Below, in pieces: positions 15,213 to 27,247 of a stretch of DNA of 37,457 bases. Numbering within the stretch: the first letter of the stretch is position 1; each line of letters opens with the position of its first letter. Under the pieces are notes generated by a model, which searched no databases, was not told the origin of the DNA, and saw only the letters and a program-made list of their open reading frames with translations. Location of the stretch: the NCBI GenBank assembly GCA_002413455.1, contig DHXA01000206.1:56453-93909 (forward strand). Reading direction: 5' to 3'. A program made the translations under genes and the position numbers. This DNA comes from Rhodanobacter sp. UBA5168. Its GTDB lineage: Bacteria > Pseudomonadota > Gammaproteobacteria > Xanthomonadales > Rhodanobacteraceae.

Positions 15213-16430
15213 TTACTGGATGTTGCTGGTGAGACTGAGCAGCGGCAGCAGGATCGCCGCCATGATGATGGCCACCATGACCGTCATCACGATGGTCAGC
15301 GCCGGCACCAGCGCGGCCAGTAAACGGTCGATCGCTCGTTTGGACTCAAGTTCAAATGTGTCGGCCACTTTCAGCAGCATGGTGTCGAGCTGGCCGGCTT
15401 CCTCGCCGACCTGCACCATCTGCATCGCCAGCCGCGGAAACAGTTTCGACTGCCCCAGGGCGAGGCTGAGCCCGGCGCCGCCCTTGACTTGTTCATGGGC
15501 CGCACTCAAGGCCGTGTCGAGGGCGAGGTTGCCGGTGACCTGTCGCGCAATGGTCAGCGCGTTCAGCAGCGGCACGCCGTTTTTCAGCAAGGTTCCCAAT
15601 GTACGGGCGATCCGCGCGGTCTCCACTTTCAGCAGCAGCGGACCGGCCAGCCGCACACCCAGCAAACGCGTATGCCAGGCCAGCCGCGCGGCCGGATCGC
15701 GCAGATGCGCGCGCCAGCCGAACAGGCCGCCACCCAGCACCAGCAGGATCAGCCACCACCACGCCTGCAGCGTGTTGCCGAGCACCAGCACGGCCTGGGT
15801 GATCCACGGGATCGGCACCTGCATGTCTTCGAAGATCGGCACGAACTGCGGCACCACGTAGGCCAGCAGCAGCACCAGCGAACCGAGTACGCCGACCAGC
15901 AGGAACGCCGGATAGATCAGCGCATTGACGATGCTGCCGCGCATCGCCTGCGCGCGCTCCAGATAATCGGCAAGCCGACGCAGGGTTTCTTCCAGCGAAC
16001 CGCCCGCCTCGCCGGCACGCACCAGGCTGACGTACAGCTTGGGAAATACGCCGTGTTCCTCGTCCAGCGCGGAGGACAGCGTGTTGCCGCCACGCACGCG
16101 GTCACGCACGCGCTCGATCAGTTTCTGCGCGCTCTCGCTTTCGGGCAGATCCAGCAAAATGCCGAGCGCGCGATCCAGCGGCTGGCCGGCGCCGAGCAGG
16201 GTCGCCAGTTGATGGGTGAACTGGGCCAGCTGGTCGCCACTGAACGGACCGCGCTTGAACAGCGCCGCCAGCCCGCTGCCGCCGCCGGCACCGTCGGCCG
16301 GTTGCGCTTCCAGCGGCGTGTGGCCCTGATCCTGCAGGCGGCCAATCACCTCCTCGATGCTGGCGGCCTCCATCTGGCCCTGCAGCGTCTCGCCGGCTTC
16401 GCTGATCGCCTTGTAGCGGAACTGGGACAC
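15213..16430 (-). CDS. gspF: Type II secretion inner-membrane platform protein GspF (GTG start)
   Basis: A ~405-residue polytopic platform protein. The start is GTG at 16430, giving (M)SQFRYKAISEAGE, the standard GspF N-terminus. It is preceded by AGGAGG, and only one base separates it from the gspE stop. Two GspF/PilC cytoplasmic domains (~60-185 and ~265-385) are each followed by membrane segments: LLVGVLGSLVLLLAYVV, WWLILLVLGGGLFGW and ALTIVMTVMVAIIMAAILL. Motifs include ALDEEHGVFPKLYVSLVRAGE and its second copy around LFPRLAMQMVQVGEEAG. It couples GspE ATP hydrolysis to pseudopilus assembly. Confidence 0.96.
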   Translation of the reverse strand: MSQFRYKAISEAGETLQGQMEAASIEEVIGRLQDQGHTPLEAQPADGAGGGSGLAALFKRGPFSGDQLAQFTHQLATLLGAGQPLDRALGILLDLPESESAQKLIERVRDRVRGGNTLSSALDEEHGVFPKLYVSLVRAGEAGGSLEETLRRLADYLERAQAMRGSIVNALIYPAFLLVGVLGSLVLLLAYVVPQFVPIFEDMQVPIPWITQAVLVLGNTLQAWWWLILLVLGGGLFGWRAHLRDPAARLAWHTRLLGVRLAGPLLLKVETARIARTLGTLLKNGVPLLNALTIARQVTGNLALDTALSAAHEQVKGGAGLSLALGQSKLFPRLAMQMVQVGEEAGQLDTMLLKVADTFELESKRAIDRLLAALVPALTIVMTVMVAIIMAAILLPLLSLTSNIQ

Positions 16431-16431
16431 C

Positions 16432-18165
<1,734 letters not shown>

Positions 18166-18345
18166 CCTTCACCTCGCTCGGTTACTGCCAAACCCGTCGA
18201 CGCCACCCCCTGCAGCGAAACGGAAAAGACCATAGTTAGCACATCCGGCCGGCAACATGCGAGCGCTGCCTGGCCACGGCCGGCCTCATGAAGGCGCCGG
18301 CGCCAAACGGACGCCGGCCCGGATTTCAGGGCCCTTCGCCCCGAC
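18166..18345. other. Intergenic region upstream of the T2SS operon
   Basis: These 180 bases lie between the end of the adhesin gene and the start of gspE and should hold the operon promoter. I could not pick a convincing -35/-10 pair. An inverted repeat with 7-base arms (18296-18302 and 18312-18318) lies just past the adhesin stop; it has no T-run, so it is at best a weak terminator. Confidence 0.4.
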
Positions 18346-20571
18346 TTACCAGCCGATGCCGACGCCCACGCCGCCGGACGCTTCGTTGCCGCTGACCGCC
18401 GCGCCGAAGGTCAGATTCGCCTTGGGCGACAGCTGGCGCGAGTAACCCACCGACAGGGCGGCTTCGCCCTGATAGCCGCCCACGCCAACGCCCAGCCGGT
18501 TTGCCGCGTCGATGCCCTGCGCGCTGAACGCCATCTGCGACATCGCCGTGCCCATCGCACCGACCCGGCTCAAACGCTGGTTGACCACGTGGAGCTGGCC
18601 GTTGACTTCGTTGCGCAGCGAACTGAGATCGCTGCTGTTCACAAAACCCGCAGCTTTCTGATCGGTATAGGCCTTGGCCGTCTGCAGGGTCTGCTGATCG
18701 TTGGCGTCGGCATAGCTTTTGGCAGTGACCAGCGCATCCTGCACCTGGCCCAGGTTGGCCGCATCGGTAGTCTGGGTGCCGGCCGCCACATTGGTCACCT
18801 GGCGCTGGGCCGTCGCACTGCCCACCGATACCGTATTCGCGCGGTTGGCCACCGAAGCCTGGCCCAGGGCGACCGCGCCGGAGGCGGTCACCGAACTGCC
18901 TTCACCCACCGCCACCGCATTGGTGGCGGTCGCTGCGATGGTGGTATTGGCGCCCACCGCGGTGCTGCCATCGGCATTCACCTTGGCATTGCCGCCAATG
19001 GCGGTATCGTTCGGGCCCGCCGCATAACTGTCGCTACCCACCGCGGTACCGTGGTCGCCACCGGCTGCCGCATGGGCGCCGATCGCCACGCCGTGCGAAC
19101 CCGCCGCCACCGAAGCGTCGTCGCTGCCATTTCCAGCCGTGTCGATGGCGATCGCGCCGAGATCCGCCGTGTTCTGTTGCAAGGTACCGATCTGCCCTTC
19201 GATGCCGGTGACCCGGGTATCGAGTGCGCCGATCGCCTGGGTATTGGTATCGACCTGGCTGCTGACCTGATCCAGTTGCGCGAAGTTCACCGCGTCCGTG
19301 GCATCCGTGCCGGCGGCCACGTTGACGATACGGCGTTCGCTGCCGGCGGCACCGATCGAGACCGTGTCGACCTGATCGGCCACCGAACCGGCACCCAGCG
19401 CAACGCTGTTGTCTGCCGAAGCCGAGGCGGAATCGCCCAGCGCAACGGTGTCAGTCCCGCCGCTCAGCGATCCCACTCCGGCTGCCAGCGAATAATCACC
19501 GATGGCCGACGAGCTGTAACCGAGCGCCGTTGACAGGAAACCCTGCGCCACACTGAAGCCACCAAACGCGACGGCACCCGAATTCAGCGCACCGCTGTCG
19601 AATCCCAGCGAGATCGACTGTTGGCCTATCGCACCGCCATAGCCGCCGGAATCCTGTGCCCCCGCCGCGATGGCGTAGGCGCCCTCGGCGTAACTGTCCG
19701 CACCGAGCGCTGTGGCGCTCGCGCCGCGCGCAGCGGCGTTGTTGCCCACGGCGGTAGCCGAGTCCGCATCGGTGTAGGCCGCACCACCGATCGAGGTGGC
19801 CCCCGCGCCCTGGGCCCAGGTGCCGTTGCCGACGGCGGTGGCGTTGTCGCCCACACCGACGCTCTGATATCCCAGGGCAATGGTGCCGCGGCCTTCCGAT
19901 GCCGCCAGCGAGCCGATCGCGATCGAGCCTTCGCCCTGCGCCTCGGTGGCCAGGTTGCTGTTGCCCGGATCCGGGTCGCCACCACCGATGGCGATGCTGC
20001 CGCGATCGGACGCCTGTGCGTTGGCACCGAGCGCCACGCTGTTGTAGCCGTCCGCGCCGGCGTTGCTGCCGCCGGCAAACGCGCCCTGCGCCGTCGCGTA
20101 AGCCAACGAACCGATCGCGGTGCTGTCGGTGCCATCGGCACCGGCACCGGAGCCGATCGCCGTCGCACCGAAAGCGCTTGCCTCGGTGGCATAGGTGCTG
20201 CCATCGCTGTCGGTATAGATACCGCCCACCGCCGTGCTGGAAGCGGCGGTGGCGCTGGCATTGGAGCCCATCGCACTGGCGTTGTCGCCAACCGCCACGG
20301 CGTCGACGCCGCAGGTAAACGCGCCGTCGCCAGTCGGGGTGGCAGGCACCGTGGTGGTGACGCCGTCGGTGGTATAGGCACACGACGCGGCGGCTGTCGC
20401 CGCCTGCGCGGTCAGCGGCGCCAACGGCAGCGCGATGGCCAGCGCGATGACACCCAGAAGGGTCATACGACGCGGCGATCTTGCGCTGCGGCCGCGGCAG
20501 GCGGCCAGTTCGGACGCCACGACCACGGCGCCGAGCGATGCATTCCATACTTTGCTGTGGATCTTGTTCAT
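18346..20571 (-). CDS. Trimeric autotransporter adhesin (YadA-like, type Vc)
   Basis: A ~741-residue surface adhesin. The start MNKIHSKVWNASLGAVVVAS at 20571 is the extended signal peptide region (ESPR) typical of large autotransporters; it is followed by a second hydrophobic stretch ending TAQA|A. GGGAGAG precedes the ATG, so the upstream extension of the ORF is not coding. Residues ~75-480 are YadA-head-type repeats (variants of AxGxxAxAxGxxSxAxG). Next come a neck and coiled-coil stalk (LDQVSSQVDTNTQAIGALD), a second short head, and the C-terminal YadA anchor (~670-741: AMGTAMSQMAFSAQG, then four beta-strands ending in VGVGIGW). The anchor trimer makes the outer-membrane pore. It shares strand and neighbourhood with the M4 protease but has its own Shine-Dalgarno. 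The adhesion target is unknown. Confidence 0.95.
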   Translation of the reverse strand: MNKIHSKVWNASLGAVVVASELAACRGRSARSPRRMTLLGVIALAIALPLAPLTAQAATAAASCAYTTDGVTTTVPATPTGDGAFTCGVDAVAVGDNASAMGSNASATAASSTAVGGIYTDSDGSTYATEASAFGATAIGSGAGADGTDSTAIGSLAYATAQGAFAGGSNAGADGYNSVALGANAQASDRGSIAIGGGDPDPGNSNLATEAQGEGSIAIGSLAASEGRGTIALGYQSVGVGDNATAVGNGTWAQGAGATSIGGAAYTDADSATAVGNNAAARGASATALGADSYAEGAYAIAAGAQDSGGYGGAIGQQSISLGFDSGALNSGAVAFGGFSVAQGFLSTALGYSSSAIGDYSLAAGVGSLSGGTDTVALGDSASASADNSVALGAGSVADQVDTVSIGAAGSERRIVNVAAGTDATDAVNFAQLDQVSSQVDTNTQAIGALDTRVTGIEGQIGTLQQNTADLGAIAIDTAGNGSDDASVAAGSHGVAIGAHAAAGGDHGTAVGSDSYAAGPNDTAIGGNAKVNADGSTAVGANTTIAATATNAVAVGEGSSVTASGAVALGQASVANRANTVSVGSATAQRQVTNVAAGTQTTDAANLGQVQDALVTAKSYADANDQQTLQTAKAYTDQKAAGFVNSSDLSSLRNEVNGQLHVVNQRLSRVGAMGTAMSQMAFSAQGIDAANRLGVGVGGYQGEAALSVGYSRQLSPKANLTFGAAVSGNEASGGVGVGIGW

Positions 20572-20661
20572 TGATGCTCTCCCCATGTCCAGCGCAGCCG
20601 CGGCGATGGCTCGCACGGCGGCGCAGACGGTTGTCTGATCGGATTTCTTTCGATGGCGGCG

Positions 20662-20686
20662 AGCGGTCGTGCGCGACACGGCCGCT
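20662..20686 (-). terminator. Hairpin between the protease and adhesin genes (weak terminator candidate)
   Basis: Ten-base arms (20662-20671 and 20677-20686) with one C-A mismatch close a 5-base loop. It lies after the M4 protease stop and upstream of the adhesin start on the same strand. There is no T-run, so termination would be weak or Rho-assisted. Confidence 0.35.
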
Positions 20687-20737
20687 GGTGCTGTCCTGAC
20701 GATGCGGCAGCGCGGGCGCCGCACTGCACGCGCCTGC

Positions 20738-22330
20738 TTACAGGGGAGTTCGGCAGGTCACCCCGACCACGGCGAAAGCGGCGGCGACATCCGCCTCGCT
20801 GTAACTGCGATCCAGGGCGGACTGCTCGACGCCGCAGGCGCCGCCGTCGAAGGTTTCCGCCGGCTGCCAATACAGCGCGTTGGCGTCATGGAACACCTCG
20901 AACGCCTTGCGCGTATTCCAGCCACTGGTTTTTGCCAGGGAGCAGAATGCACGGTTGTAGACGCCACTGCTGTAGTGGACATCGATACCGTCGCGGTAGT
21001 CGGCCGCATTGTCGATGGACGCGCCGTCGTTGCTCGGCGTGCACATGTCACGCAGCGCCGACATGCCCAGCAGCGGTACGGTGTCCGGCTTGACGATATC
21101 CGCACCGACCATGAAGTCGTTGCCGCCGCGATCGAAGAATTTCACCGCCTCGCCGGCCATGTCCGAGAATGCCTCGTTCATGCCACCGGACTGACCGTCG
21201 TACTGCAGGCCCGAATGCTGTTCGGTGAAGCCGTGACTGATCTCGTGCCCGGTGATGTCCAGCACCACGAACGGATAGAAATACTGGTCGCCGTCGCCGA
21301 AGACCATTTCGCCGCCGTCCCAGAACGCGTTCTCGTAGTTGGTGCCGTAGTGCACCCACATCGACAGTTTCATCGGGCTGCCGTCGCCATTCTGCAGCGG
21401 CGGCTTGCCGAACCATGTGTTGTACATGTCGTACACGACACCGCCGAAATGGTGCGCATCGTTGATCGGCGAATAGGCGCCGTTGATGGCATCGCCGAAA
21501 CTGTCCCAGGCCGCCGGATCGGTTCCTGCGCAGCCGAACGACCACAACGCGACGCGCTGACCACCGGCCAGGTTGTAGGTAGCCACGTCATCATTCTGCA
21601 GATAGCAGACGTTGCCCACGCGCTGGGCGCCGAGCAGTTCGAGGCCCGGGCCGGAATTGTCGTAGTGGTACAGCCCGGTCAGTTCATTGCCGCCGGGACC
21701 GGTGGCCAGCACACTGGTCGGCGCGGGAGCGGGCGGACGACGTCCATCGGTGAGGCCTTCCCACTGCTTGATCAGCGCGCCCGTATTGGCGTCGATGATC
21801 GCGGTCGGACGCGACGGATGGCCGTGCACGGTCACCACATACGAAGTCTGGTAGACCAGCTTCGGCGCGGCGCCCTGACTCTGCGGATAGACGAACAGCT
21901 TGCTCGTGGCATTGGTCACGGCCAGTCCGGCATGACCCATCCGCGTCTGCAGTGTCGTCGGCGCCTGTGCTGCCGACAGCCGCGGCAGCACCGACATCAG
22001 CTGCATGCCGATGTCGCGCTCGGCCGCACCTTCGGCGGAAAGCACCGCGCCGCCGGCATTGCGCTCGACCACCAGGCTGCGGCCATAGACCGGCACACCC
22101 TTGAAGGTTTGCTGTTCGCGGGTCTTGACCGTGCCGTGCGCGGTACGGATTTCGTGTTCGGCCACGAACGCGGAGCCGGCGCCAAGGCTGAGGCGGCCGG
22201 CCAGCGCGGATGACGCGACGCGGCCCATCGGCGCGGCGCGGATGTCCACCTTGGTCGCCGCCATGCACCACGGCGCCGCGGCGCCGCCCATGATCATGAG
22301 CAGCGCACCCGCGAGTTTCTTCTTGAGCAT
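20738..22330 (-). CDS. Secreted M4-family (thermolysin/vibriolysin-type) zinc metalloprotease
   Basis: A 530-residue preproenzyme. It has a signal peptide of ~25 residues (MLKKKLAGALLMIM through CMAA), an FTP/PepSY-type propeptide to ~190 (STKLFVYPQ; IIDANTGALIKQWEG), then the M4 catalytic domain. Zinc ligands and catalytic Glu are in HEISH (~362-366), with the third ligand in the NEAFSD motif (Glu ~386). The transition-state His is in DVHYSSGVYNRAF (~452). The usual C-terminal helical domain ends ALDRSYSEADVAAAF. No PPC domain follows. M4 proteases of Gram-negative bacteria are classic T2SS cargo, and the T2SS operon lies two genes downstream. ATG 22330 has AAGGGG seven bases upstream; longer starts would bury the signal peptide. 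Confidence 0.95.
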   Translation of the reverse strand: MLKKKLAGALLMIMGGAAAPWCMAATKVDIRAAPMGRVASSALAGRLSLGAGSAFVAEHEIRTAHGTVKTREQQTFKGVPVYGRSLVVERNAGGAVLSAEGAAERDIGMQLMSVLPRLSAAQAPTTLQTRMGHAGLAVTNATSKLFVYPQSQGAAPKLVYQTSYVVTVHGHPSRPTAIIDANTGALIKQWEGLTDGRRPPAPAPTSVLATGPGGNELTGLYHYDNSGPGLELLGAQRVGNVCYLQNDDVATYNLAGGQRVALWSFGCAGTDPAAWDSFGDAINGAYSPINDAHHFGGVVYDMYNTWFGKPPLQNGDGSPMKLSMWVHYGTNYENAFWDGGEMVFGDGDQYFYPFVVLDITGHEISHGFTEQHSGLQYDGQSGGMNEAFSDMAGEAVKFFDRGGNDFMVGADIVKPDTVPLLGMSALRDMCTPSNDGASIDNAADYRDGIDVHYSSGVYNRAFCSLAKTSGWNTRKAFEVFHDANALYWQPAETFDGGACGVEQSALDRSYSEADVAAAFAVVGVTCRTPL

Positions 22331-22386
22331 CTGTTTCCCCTTCGCAAACAGGTTCCACCACCGGCGCCCCTGCAGGCGCTGGTGGA
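22331..22386 (-). promoter_or_regulatory. Structured 5' leader of the M4 protease gene, Shine-Dalgarno in a hairpin loop
   Basis: Immediately before the ATG, 6-base arms CTGTTT and AAACAG (22346-22351 and 22331-22336 in transcript order) close a 9-base loop holding AAGGGG, the Shine-Dalgarno. Two bases further upstream a larger hairpin (22354-22386) has 7+5 paired bases with a 3-base bulge. The pairing is seen in the sequence; a regulatory role is inference. Confidence 0.5.
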
Positions 22387-22537
22387 TCAGGATTGGGTGT
22401 GGTCGGCCGACTCCCCCCGGAACTGCCGACCCGCCCAAACTACGGCGGCGCGCAAACTCGCGTCAATGCGAAAAATTCCAAGGCGGCTATCGCATTCCGG
22501 GAACTCCCTGCGACAATCCTCGCTTTGCAGGTCTCGC
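22387..22537. other. Divergent intergenic region between the M4 protease and tatD
   Basis: This should hold promoters for both the protease (-) and tatD (+). An A-rich patch near 22470-22480 is the only AT-richer part. No confident -35/-10 pair was found. Confidence 0.4.
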
Positions 22538-23347
22538 ATGCAGCTCGTCGATATCGGCGTGAACCTCGGCCATGAATCCTTTCGCCAGGACCTTACCGCC
22601 GTGCTGGAACGTGCATCGCTGCACGCAGTGCAGCGCATGATCGTCACTGGTGCATCGCGCGATGGCAGCATCGATGCGCTGGCGTTGGCGAGGGCGCACC
22701 CAGGCGTGCTGTACGCCACTGCCGGCGTGCATCCGCATCACGCCATCGACTACGACGACGCCACCGATGCGCTGCTGCGCGAACTCGCCCGCGATCCGTT
22801 GGTGCGCGCCGTCGGCGAGACCGGCCTGGACTACCACCGCAACTACTCGCCGCAGGATGTGCAGCTGCGCGCGTTCGAGCGCCAGCTGCGCATCGCAGTG
22901 GATCTGCAGAAGCCGATCTTCCTGCACCAGCGTGACGCGCATGCGGATTTCATCGCGATGCTGCGGCGCTATCGTGACCGGCTGGTGGGCGCGGTGGTGC
23001 ACTGTTTCACCGATACCGGTGAGGCGCTGCGCGACTATCTGGCACTGGATTGCCACATCGGCATCACCGGCTGGATCTGCGACGAACGCCGCGGCATCCA
23101 CTTGCGCGAACTGGTACGCGAGATTCCGGCGAACCGCTTGATGATCGAGACCGATGCGCCTTACCTGCTGCCTCGCACGGTGCGTCCCGCTCCGTCGCAC
23201 CGGCGTAACGAGCCGATGTACCTGAAACATATCTGCGAGGAGATCGCCCGTGACCGCGGCGAGCCGGTGGAGGTCACCGCGGCGAACAGCGTGGCGACCG
23301 CCGAGGCATTCTTCGGGCTGCCTGGAATCACCACGCACGCCACGTAG
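22538..23347 (+). CDS. tatD: TatD-type metal-dependent deoxyribonuclease
   Basis: A 269-residue cytoplasmic TIM-barrel nuclease. The N-terminus MQLVDIGVNLGH and the segment GITGWICDERRG mark the TatD subgroup proper rather than YcfH or YjjV. Metal-site motifs are AGVHPHH, GETGLDYHRN (Glu ~94), FLHQRDAH (His ~130), VVHCFTDTGE (His ~155) and IETDAPYLLPR (Asp ~206). E. coli TatD is a 3'-5' exonuclease linked to DNA repair; despite its name it is not needed for Tat export. ATG 22538 matches the family N-terminus exactly, so the longer upstream ORF is not used. Confidence 0.96.
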   Translation: MQLVDIGVNLGHESFRQDLTAVLERASLHAVQRMIVTGASRDGSIDALALARAHPGVLYATAGVHPHHAIDYDDATDALLRELARDPLVRAVGETGLDYHRNYSPQDVQLRAFERQLRIAVDLQKPIFLHQRDAHADFIAMLRRYRDRLVGAVVHCFTDTGEALRDYLALDCHIGITGWICDERRGIHLRELVREIPANRLMIETDAPYLLPRTVRPAPSHRRNEPMYLKHICEEIARDRGEPVEVTAANSVATAEAFFGLPGITTHAT

Positions 23348-23440
23348 GAGCTGCGGCGGGCGGAACACGTTTCGTTGAGCCTGCCATGACTTCGCCGATG
23401 GAGATTGTTCCTGCAGCCATGCAGACTCATCGACGACCGT

Positions 23441-23974
23441 TCAATCGAGCACTCGTGTCTGGCCAGGCGCCAGGCCGTCCAGCGCATGTTCGCCGATGCG
23501 CACGCGGATCAGCCGCAAGGTCGGGAAACCGACCGCGGCAGTCATCCGCCGCACCTGCCGATTGCGCCCCTCGCGCAGGGTCAGGCTGAGCCAGCTGGTG
23601 GGGATGCTCTTGCGAAAGCGCACTGGCGGATCGCGTGGCCACAGCCAGTCCGGCTCGACAGCGAGCGCCGCGTCGGCAGACAGGGTTGGGCCATCGTTCA
23701 ACAGCACGCCGCCGCGCAGTTTCAGCAAGGCCGCCTCGTCGATCTGCCCATCGACCTGTGCCAGATAGGTCTTGGCCTGCTTGTGCCGGGGGTCGGTAAG
23801 CCGATGCGCCAGCCGCCCGTCGTCGGTCAGCAGCAGCAGGCCCTCGCTGTCATGGTCCAGACGTCCAGCCGCATAGACGTCCATTTGCCTGACGTACGCG
23901 GCCAGCGTGGGGCGGCCCTCCGGATCGGTGAACTGGCATAGCACGCCATACGGCTTGTTCAGCGCAATCAGCAT
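23441..23974 (-). CDS. rluE: 23S rRNA pseudouridine synthase, RluE type
   Basis: A 177-residue RsuA/RluE-family pseudouridine synthase without an S4 domain, which is the RluE pattern. It begins [14 protein letters not shown]; the catalytic loop is [19 protein letters not shown] with the nucleophilic Asp at ~40. The KTYLAQVDG and [11 protein letters not shown] motifs complete the fold. E. coli RluE modifies U2457 of 23S rRNA. It lies 37 bases after the methyltransferase-like gene and converges with tatD. The start [10 protein letters not shown] is the usual one. Confidence 0.93.
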   Translation of the reverse strand: MLIALNKPYGVLCQFTDPEGRPTLAAYVRQMDVYAAGRLDHDSEGLLLLTDDGRLAHRLTDPRHKQAKTYLAQVDGQIDEAALLKLRGGVLLNDGPTLSADAALAVEPDWLWPRDPPVRFRKSIPTSWLSLTLREGRNRQVRRMTAAVGFPTLRLIRVRIGEHALDGLAPGQTRVLD

Positions 23975-24011
23975 GGCGGCGATGGGGGAAACGACGGCAT
24001 CGAGTGGCTGC

Positions 24012-24947
24012 TCAATGTCCCTCGTCAGCTCGCGCCATGGGCTTGACGAAGCGCAGGGTCATGCGGTCGGACTCGCCGATCGCCAGGTATTTCGCGCGAT
24101 CCTGCTCGCCCAGGGTGAGCGTGGGAGGCAATGTCCAGACGCCTTTCGGATAATCCCTGGTGTCCTTCGGGTTGGCGTTGATCTCGCTGCCGGCATCCAG
24201 CGTGAAGCCGGCGTCAGTGGCCAGTTTCACCACGTAGCGGGTCGGCAGATAGCCGCTCTGCTTCACCGCGTCCAGCGAGGCATTGTCGTCGGCACGGTGA
24301 TCGACCACGCCGAGCACGCCGCCCGGACGCAGCACCGCGAAGAACGCCTTGAACATCGCCGGCGCCGTGTCGGCCATCACCCAGTTGTGCACATTGCGGA
24401 AGGTCAGCACGCGGTCGGCCGACGCCGGCGCGCCCAATACGGGCGCCTTCGGGTCGAACTCGACGATGCGGGCATTGCCGTAGTGGGCCGTATCAGCCGC
24501 AAATTTCCGATGCAACGCGCTGTCGTCGCGGCGGGCCTCGCCGTCACCGGACGACGCGGCCACCGCGGCCACGTAGTGGCCGTTGTCGTGCAGCAACGGC
24601 GCCAGGATCTCGCTGTACCAGCCACCGCCGGGGGTGATTTCCACCACGGTCTGGTCCGGGCGAACGCCGAAGAACTGCAGGGTGGCCTTGGGGTGGCGAT
24701 AGACGTCGCGGGCGCGGTTCGCCTCCGAACGCCAGCTGCCGGCCAGCACGCTGTCCAGCTGCGAGGCGGTGAAGTCACTGGCGCTGGTGGGCGGCACCAG
24801 TTCGTCTGCCGGCTGATCCGGCTCGGTCGACATGGCCGGTGTCACCTGGGCCAGCGCCACGCCCGGCAGGGCCAGACAGGCGGCCAGCAGCAACATGGCA
24901 CCCCGACGGGTGGCCGTCCTCCTGGTTGCTTCCATTGCATGATTCAT
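24012..24947 (-). CDS. Exported class I SAM-methyltransferase-like protein
   Basis: A 311-residue protein with a class I methyltransferase fold: motif [16 protein letters not shown], a [13 protein letters not shown] post-I strand, and [16 protein letters not shown]. It resembles the group of predicted methyltransferases grouped as COG4798. It begins with a signal peptide: a basic stretch containing RR twice, a hydrophobic run [15 protein letters not shown], then Q. An LAAC lipobox-like match sits too early in the hydrophobic run to be convincing. A SAM-type enzyme in the periplasm is odd, because SAM is cytoplasmic. AAGGGG seven bases before ATG 24947 supports the start, so the signal peptide is part of the gene. 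Substrate unknown. Confidence 0.85.
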   Translation of the reverse strand: MNHAMEATRRTATRRGAMLLLAACLALPGVALAQVTPAMSTEPDQPADELVPPTSASDFTASQLDSVLAGSWRSEANRARDVYRHPKATLQFFGVRPDQTVVEITPGGGWYSEILAPLLHDNGHYVAAVAASSGDGEARRDDSALHRKFAADTAHYGNARIVEFDPKAPVLGAPASADRVLTFRNVHNWVMADTAPAMFKAFFAVLRPGGVLGVVDHRADDNASLDAVKQSGYLPTRYVVKLATDAGFTLDAGSEINANPKDTRDYPKGVWTLPPTLTLGEQDRAKYLAIGESDRMTLRFVKPMARADEGH

Positions 24948-25025
24948 CGTCTACCCCTTGGCATTGGCCGTCCCTAATTGCCGAAATATCACGAAAGCGA
25001 TGTGCAGATTCAGTGGACGCTTCAG

Positions 25026-25043
25026 AACGGGGCGCCCCGTTTT
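25026..25043. terminator. Perfect 16-base palindrome, possible terminator after frmA
   Basis: AACGGGGCGCCCCGTT at 25026-25041 is perfectly self-complementary and is followed by TT on the + strand. It lies ~100 bases past the frmA stop and ~80 bases before the methyltransferase-like start. On the frmA transcript the downstream T-content is low, so efficiency is uncertain. Confidence 0.45.
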
Positions 25044-25142
25044 GCGGCCCGGATGAAATCCGCGTCGCCGACGATCAGGATAATCTGCTCGATCGGTTTC
25101 TTGTAGGCCAGCACAGCCCATGTCGATGCCGGTTTTCCTGAC

Positions 25143-26258
<1,116 letters not shown>

Positions 26259-26326
26259 TCAACTCCTGACGATGGGTCTGCAACGACCCACGATGATGAC
26301 GTGTGCGGCCAATTTGCGAAACTGCA

Positions 26327-27247
26327 TCAGCGAACTGCCGTGTCATCGGGTCGAAACCCCGACATCTGCCGGCAGTAGTCGTCCGCCTCGACCAGCAGCC
26401 ATTCGCGGAACAGCTGCAAGCCGGGGTGCTCCCGCGAACGTGGCGGATAGACCAGCCAGTACGCATCCTGCACCGGCAGGTAACGATCGCCCAGCACCGT
26501 CAGGCGACCGGCATCGATGAGCGACTTCGACATCACCATGCGGCCCATCGCCACACCGAGACCTTCCAGCGCCGCGTGTCGTTGCGCCTCGAAACTGTCG
26601 AAGTGCGCCACGTACCGATGTGGCGCCGTACCGCCGACCTTGGCGAACCAGTCCTTCCAGCGACTCGACGGATTCGGATCGCCGAGCAATGGCCAACGTG
26701 AGAGATCCTTCGGGTCCGCATCGGCCATGCGTGCCACCAGGGCCGGCGCGGCCACCGGCGCGATCCATTCGCCGAACAGCCGCTCGCTATGCAGTCCGGC
26801 CCATTCGCCACGACCGTAACGCAGTGCCGCATCCACCGGCTCGCGCTCGAAGTTCACCAGCGTCGAACCCGATTGCAGATTGAGTTCCAATTCGGGATGC
26901 ACGGCAATCAGTCGCGGCAACCGTGGCACCAGCCAGCCGGACATGATGCCGGGGCTGGCGCTCAGGGTCAGCGTCTCGTCGCTTCGTTTGCGGTAATGCG
27001 AAAGCGCGTGTTCGATGCCGTCGACGTGTTCGCCCACCGCTTCGAGCAGGCTGCAGCCTTCGACCGTCAGCTTCACCCCGCGGGGCCCGCGTTCGAACAG
27101 CTGGCGTTCCAGCCGTTCCTCCAGTTGGCGCATCTGATGACTGAGCGCGCTGACGGTGAGGTTGGCCTGCGCCGCCGCGCGCGACAGATTGCCCAGCCGG
27201 GCGACCTGCACAAACTGCTGCAGCAGAGCCAGCGGCGCCTTTGTCAT
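26327..27247 (-). CDS. LysR-family transcriptional regulator, GcvA type
   Basis: A 306-residue LysR regulator. The N-terminal helix-turn-helix (~1-60) includes FVQVARLGNLSRAAAQANLT, followed by LEERLERQLFERGPRGVKLT. The effector domain (LTLSASPGIMSGWLVPRL, HPELELNLQSG, FEREPVDAALRYGRGEW) is of the GcvA/AmpR subclass. ATG 27247 is preferred over a TTG two codons earlier because GAGGA is nine bases before the ATG and too close to the TTG. It is divergent from a 60-residue ORF, 103 bases away, the usual LysR-target geometry. frmA lies directly downstream and might be co-transcribed. Confidence 0.93.
   Translation of the reverse strand: MTKAPLALLQQFVQVARLGNLSRAAAQANLTVSALSHQMRQLEERLERQLFERGPRGVKLTVEGCSLLEAVGEHVDGIEHALSHYRKRSDETLTLSASPGIMSGWLVPRLPRLIAVHPELELNLQSGSTLVNFEREPVDAALRYGRGEWAGLHSERLFGEWIAPVAAPALVARMADADPKDLSRWPLLGDPNPSSRWKDWFAKVGGTAPHRYVAHFDSFEAQRHAALEGLGVAMGRMVMSKSLIDAGRLTVLGDRYLPVQDAYWLVYPPRSREHPGLQLFREWLLVEADDYCRQMSGFRPDDTAVR

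Noticed and set aside
18900..20300. Repetitive DNA inside the adhesin gene as an independent tandem repeat or mobile element
   Set aside because: The periodicity is explained by YadA-type head repeats in the protein.
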